A stretch of 64,000 nucleotides of DNA from Mesorhizobium sp. LHD-90 (lineage in GTDB: Bacteria; Pseudomonadota; Alphaproteobacteria; Rhizobiales; Rhizobiaceae), in NCBI RefSeq assembly GCF_030929505.1, contig NZ_JAVFVV010000008.1, forward strand, positions 124,001-188,000, in the 5' to 3' direction. The stretch's first letter is position 1. The number at the start of each line of letters is the position of its first letter. Below the pieces are notes generated by a model. That model worked only from the letters and a program-made list of their open reading frames with translations. It did not search any database and was not told the DNA's origin. Shown here in pieces: positions 61,193 through 64,000 of this stretch. The position numbers and the translations under genes were made by a program.

Positions 61193-61966
61193 CTACTGCG
61201 AGACGTCCTGACCGAAATACTTGTCGGAGATTTGCTTGTAGGTGCCGTCGGCCTTGATCTCGGCCAGCGCCTTGTTGATCGCCTCCAGCAGCTCCGGCTC
61301 GCCCTTGCGAATGATCACGCCTGAATGGTCGGCCTCGTCCTCCTGCGCCACGATCTTCACCGGGGCGTCGGGCTTGTGTTTCTTGAAGTCGAGGAAGGAC
61401 AGGCTGTCGTTGATGGTGGCGTCGGCGCGGCCGCTGAGCAGAAGCTGGATCGACTGGTCGAAGCCGTCGGTGCCGACCAGCTCTGCGCCATTGGCCTCGG
61501 CGAGCTTGCCGAAATTGCTGGTCAGCGACTGCGCCGACTTCTTGCCCTTCAGGTCGGCGAAGGACTTTATCTCCTCATTGCCGGCGCCGACGATCAGCAC
61601 CGCCTTGGAGGCGATATAGGGATCGGAAAAATCGTACTTCTGCTTGCGCTGCTCGGTGATGCCCACCTGGTTGATGACGGCGTCGTAGCGGTTGGCGTCG
61701 AGGCCGGCGATGAGGCCGTCCCACTTGCCCTCCAGGAACTCCGCCTTGACGCCGAGGCGCTTGGCGATGGCCTGGCCGATCTCGACGTCGAAGCCGACCA
61801 GCGCCCCGGAGGTGTCGTGATAGGTGAAGGGCGCGTAGGTGCCCTCCGTGCCGATCTTGATGACGCCGGCCGACTGGATCTGCGCCAGGTTCTCGCCGGC
61901 ATGCGAGGGGGCCAGCGCCAGGAGTTGCAGGGCTCCGGCGACGAGCAGCGACTTGAGGAGTTTCAT
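61193..61966 (-). CDS. tcyJ: Amino-acid (cystine-type) ABC transporter substrate-binding protein
   Basis: This periplasmic binding protein of 257 residues has a Sec signal (MKLLKSLLVAGALQLLALAPSHA). It belongs to family 3 and resembles FliY/TcyJ, which bind cystine: IKIGTEGTYAPFTYHD, GFDVEIGQAIAKRLGV, VGITEQRKQKYDFSDPY and the C-terminal GTYKQISDKYFGQDVS. It is first in a three-gene operon. A 13-bp palindrome lies 45 bases upstream. Confidence 0.92.
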   Translation of the reverse strand: MKLLKSLLVAGALQLLALAPSHAGENLAQIQSAGVIKIGTEGTYAPFTYHDTSGALVGFDVEIGQAIAKRLGVKAEFLEGKWDGLIAGLDANRYDAVINQVGITEQRKQKYDFSDPYIASKAVLIVGAGNEEIKSFADLKGKKSAQSLTSNFGKLAEANGAELVGTDGFDQSIQLLLSGRADATINDSLSFLDFKKHKPDAPVKIVAQEDEADHSGVIIRKGEPELLEAINKALAEIKADGTYKQISDKYFGQDVSQ

Positions 61967-62010
61967 GATCAGGATCCTGCCTTTGGTTGGATCGGAAGCG
62001 AAGATAGCCG

Positions 62011-62023
62011 CTTATCCGGGATA
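62011..62023. promoter_or_regulatory. Palindrome upstream of cystine-type operon
   Basis: TTATCC-G-GGATAA is a perfect palindrome with a single central base, 45 bases upstream of the binding-protein ATG. It is AT-richer than its surroundings. It could be a repressor or activator site for the operon; the regulator is not identifiable here. Confidence 0.4.
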
Positions 62024-62217
62024 AATGGGAAGGCCGTAAGAAATTTCATTCCCGTTTCTCCCGTCTTGAATGAACCATTTTCCTCAAGGAGCCTGATCTT
62101 GGCGCTCGCGTGCAATGAGCGCCCACCTTGCGGCCTGTCCGAAGGTCATCGGGCGGCTACAGCTTGACCTGCCTGCCGATTTATGGCGGAAGGGGCGGAT
62201 TGAAAGGGATCTCGAGC

Positions 62218-62454
62218 ATGAACCGCTTCGAGGGTCCGGGCGCAAGGGAAGCCGGGATCCGCTACCTCGATGGAGATTTCCAGGTCACCAGCCCCGGATC
62301 GTTCGTGCGCTGCGCGGTGACCGGCGAGCGGATCGCCCTGGACGAGCTGAAATACTGGAGCGTCGCGCGCCAGGAGCCCTATGTCGACGCCGCCTCCTCG
62401 CTGAAGCGCGAGCTCGACTCCGACCCGTCGCTGCGCACCCGTTCGCTCAGGTAG
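62218..62454 (+). CDS. DUF2093-family protein
   Basis: This 78-residue DUF2093 protein (MNRFEGPGAREAGIRYLDGD) has family blocks FVRCAVTGERIALDELKYWSV and ends after PSLRTRSLR. The family is nearly confined to alphaproteobacteria and often neighbours lpxK; its function is unknown. The CAVTG Cys suggests a possible zinc-finger remnant with one Cys only. It overlaps the lpxK 3' end by 8 bases (convergent). Confidence 0.92.
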   Translation: MNRFEGPGAREAGIRYLDGDFQVTSPGSFVRCAVTGERIALDELKYWSVARQEPYVDAASSLKRELDSDPSLRTRSLR

Positions 62455-63466
62455 CGCGGGCGCTCCAGGCCCGAACCGCCGCCTCGACGATGGTTGTGGT
62501 CGCCTGTGCCGGCGTGAAGACCGCGTCGACCTCCAGAACCTCGATCCCGGCCCGGATTTCCTGAAGCGCGGCATCGCCGCCGAGGCGGGCCGCGTCCTTG
62601 GCGGTCGTCGCCAATGCCAGATCCTGTGCCCGCGCGGCCGAAACCAGTTCGCGCAGCTCGGCCTGCGTATAGAAATGATGGTCGGGGAACCGCCGCGCCA
62701 CGGCGACGTCGGCGCCGGCCGCCCTCAGCGTATCGAAGAATTTGTCCGGATGGCCGATGCCGGCGAAGGCGAGCACCCGCCGTCCGGCGAAGCGGCCTGC
62801 ATCGAGGGGCTCCAACGCCGCCGAAAACACCGGCTTGCCGGTGCGCGCGGCCGCCGCGACGATCTCGTCCGCACCGGGGCCTTCGCCCATGCTGAGCACG
62901 GCGTCGGCGTAGCGGAGTTGGTCGGCCATGGCGGCGCGCAGCGGCCCGGCGGGAAGGACGCGGCCGTTGCCGACGCCGTGCCGGGCATCGACCACCAGCA
63001 GGGCGTGATCGAACCTGATACGGGCGCTCTGGAACCCGTCGTCCATGACAATGAAATCGCATCCCCGCGCCACCAGCAGCCTTGCCGCCGCCGCGCGGTC
63101 CGGCGAGACGGCGACCGGCGCATGCGCGGCCAGCAGCAGCGGCTCGTCGCCCACGGCGCGCGCATCGTCGCGTCCCGGCTCGACGATCTGCGGCGCGGCG
63201 GCATTTCCGCCATGGCCGCGCGACAGAAATCCCGGCTTGAGCCCCATCGCCCTCGCTTGCCTTGCGAGCGCGATCGCCACCGGCGTCTTGCCGGAGCCGC
63301 CGACGGTGAGATTGCCGACGCACAGCACGGGCGCGCCGATCGTTTCGCGCGGGGCGTTGGCGAGGCGGCTGCCGGCAATGGCGCCGTAGATCGCAGCAGC
63401 AGGCGCCAGCGCTGCCGCCTCCCAGCCCGCCGGCCGCCACCAGAAGCCGGGCGCGTCGAAACCCAC
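62447..63466 (-). CDS. lpxK: Tetraacyldisaccharide 4'-kinase (lipid A biosynthesis)
   Basis: This 339-residue membrane-associated kinase phosphorylates the 4' position of the lipid A disaccharide. The P-loop is GNLTVGGSGKTP at residues 51-62, with an N-terminal hydrophobic stretch. DDGFQSARIRFD and FAGIGHPDKFFDTLR are family blocks. The GTG at 63466 directly follows the waaA stop (TAG then GTG). It forms an operon with waaA, which transfers Kdo to the lipid A precursor. Confidence 0.96.
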   Translation of the reverse strand: MGFDAPGFWWRPAGWEAAALAPAAAIYGAIAGSRLANAPRETIGAPVLCVGNLTVGGSGKTPVAIALARQARAMGLKPGFLSRGHGGNAAAPQIVEPGRDDARAVGDEPLLLAAHAPVAVSPDRAAAARLLVARGCDFIVMDDGFQSARIRFDHALLVVDARHGVGNGRVLPAGPLRAAMADQLRYADAVLSMGEGPGADEIVAAAARTGKPVFSAALEPLDAGRFAGRRVLAFAGIGHPDKFFDTLRAAGADVAVARRFPDHHFYTQAELRELVSAARAQDLALATTAKDAARLGGDAALQEIRAGIEVLEVDAVFTPAQATTTIVEAAVRAWSARAT

Positions 63467-64000
63467 CTACGCCCCGTTCGGCTTTTCCAGCCGCGACTTC
63501 ACCACCAGCGGATGGATGAACGGGTCGAGCGCCTTCAGCGTCCGCTCCAGCGCGCCGCGCATCTCCTCGACCGCCGCCGCGCCGGCGCTGATCATCTCGC
63601 GCCGGGCCGGCTCGTTGCTGAGCAGATAGTTCACGGCGCCGGCCAGCATATCCTTGTCGCGCACCAGCCGGGCGCCGCCGCCGTCGATCAGCCGCTGGTA
63701 GGAATCGCGGAAGTTCTGGACGTTGCGACCGGCGAGCACGGCGGTCTCGAGCATGGCCGGCTCCAGCGGGTTCTGCCCGCCCTCCGCAGCCAGCGAGCGC
63801 CCGACGAAGGCGATTTCGGTCAGGCGCAGGTAAAGCCCCATCTCGCCGATCGTGTCGCCCAGCAGGATGTCGGTGTCGTCCTTGATCTCGCCGCCACCTG
63901 TCCGGCGCACGACGTTGAGGCCCATCGCCGAGAGTTCGGAGTGGAGCGCGGATGCACGGTCCGGGTGGCGCGGCACGACGATGGTCAGCAGGCCGGGATG
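63467..64000 (-). CDS. waaA: 3-deoxy-D-manno-octulosonic acid transferase, C-terminal part (cut by window edge)
   Basis: C-terminal 177 residues of a Kdo transferase; the start lies beyond the window. Conserved segments are LLTIVVPRHPDRASAL, GDTIGEMGLYLRLTEIAFVGRSL and GGQNPLEPAMLETAVLAG, which form the CMP-Kdo binding pocket of this GT30 enzyme. It transfers Kdo to the lipid A precursor at the inner face of the membrane. lpxK follows with no gap. Confidence 0.95.
   Translation of the reverse strand, partial: HPGLLTIVVPRHPDRASALHSELSAMGLNVVRRTGGGEIKDDTDILLGDTIGEMGLYLRLTEIAFVGRSLAAEGGQNPLEPAMLETAVLAGRNVQNFRDSYQRLIDGGGARLVRDKDMLAGAVNYLLSNEPARREMISAGAAAVEEMRGALERTLKALDPFIHPLVVKSRLEKPNGA

Noticed and set aside
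1-64000. CRISPR arrays, prophage, insertion sequences, tRNA or rRNA genes
   Set aside because: No regular spacer-repeat arrays, transposase or integrase genes, or recognisable RNA gene sequences were found by eye. A covariance-model search would be needed to exclude small RNAs.

Overview
The window is 64 kb of GC-rich, densely coded chromosomal DNA from an alphaproteobacterium of the order Hyphomicrobiales. It is probably a Mesorhizobium-like member of the Phyllobacteriaceae. The signs are a full-length ndvB/chvB cyclic beta-1,2-glucan synthase next to its exporter ndvA, a complete five-enzyme hut pathway with HutC, an HWE-family sensor kinase, two adenylate cyclase/TPR paralogues, DUF2093 beside lpxK, and palindromic elements of the CCTCACCGGCCC and GGTGCGTCCTTCGAGG types that recur in rhizobial genomes. 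No rRNA, tRNA, CRISPR array, prophage or insertion sequence was recognised. Both window ends cut genes: rbsK at the left and waaA at the right.

Layout. (1) 1-15638 is a sugar or polyol uptake and catabolism region. The minus strand carries an orphan HWE kinase and then a ugpC-type ATPase, fucU and a ribokinase. The plus strand carries a Tat-exported binding protein and two permeases. A minus-strand block follows, read as btpA/sgcQ-like, M42/sgcX-like, FGGY kinase, SIS isomerase and creatininase-like amidohydrolase, with a vapBC module at its 3' end. An aldo/keto reductase diverges from the btpA-like gene. This enzyme set does not match a pathway I can name and is the best candidate for an undescribed system. 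(2) 15780-17668 has an arylformamidase-like hydrolase, a stand-alone RAM-domain protein and an isolated ccmC. (3) 17757-28327 is ndvB-ndvA. (4) 28590-36627 is histidine utilisation, with hutIHGUD on the minus strand and hutFC on the plus strand diverging from a TGTA-N2-TACA operator. (5) 36732-44491 holds a D-amino-acid dehydrogenase-like flavoprotein with RidA, a Blh-type phosphatase-like protein, an exported aspartoacylase-like protein, an Lrp regulator divergent from hppD, and a fumarylacetoacetate-hydrolase operon. (6) 44643-50848 holds an HPP membrane protein, kbl / small zinc-ribbon ORF / tdh, an enolase-superfamily dehydratase, an SPW-repeat protein and a glutaryl-CoA dehydrogenase-like enzyme. 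(7) 51004-57374 holds two cyclase-TPR paralogues flanking DUF2270, a ParE-type TA pair and an exported Fe/Mn superoxide dismutase. (8) 57514-64000 holds mutL, a large inverted repeat, a cystine-type ABC transporter, DUF2093, lpxK and waaA.

How the genes work together. Most operons are short and catabolic: sugar, histidine, tyrosine, threonine, lysine/glutaryl-CoA and cystine uptake. Each has visible local control: palindromic operators at vapBC, hut, lrp/hppD and possibly btpA/AKR and the cystine operon, and hairpins placed after the binding-protein gene in both ABC operons. Envelope functions are ndvAB and waaA-lpxK. Start codons were moved from the longest reading frame wherever a ribosome-binding site, an operon overlap or a repeat argued for it.
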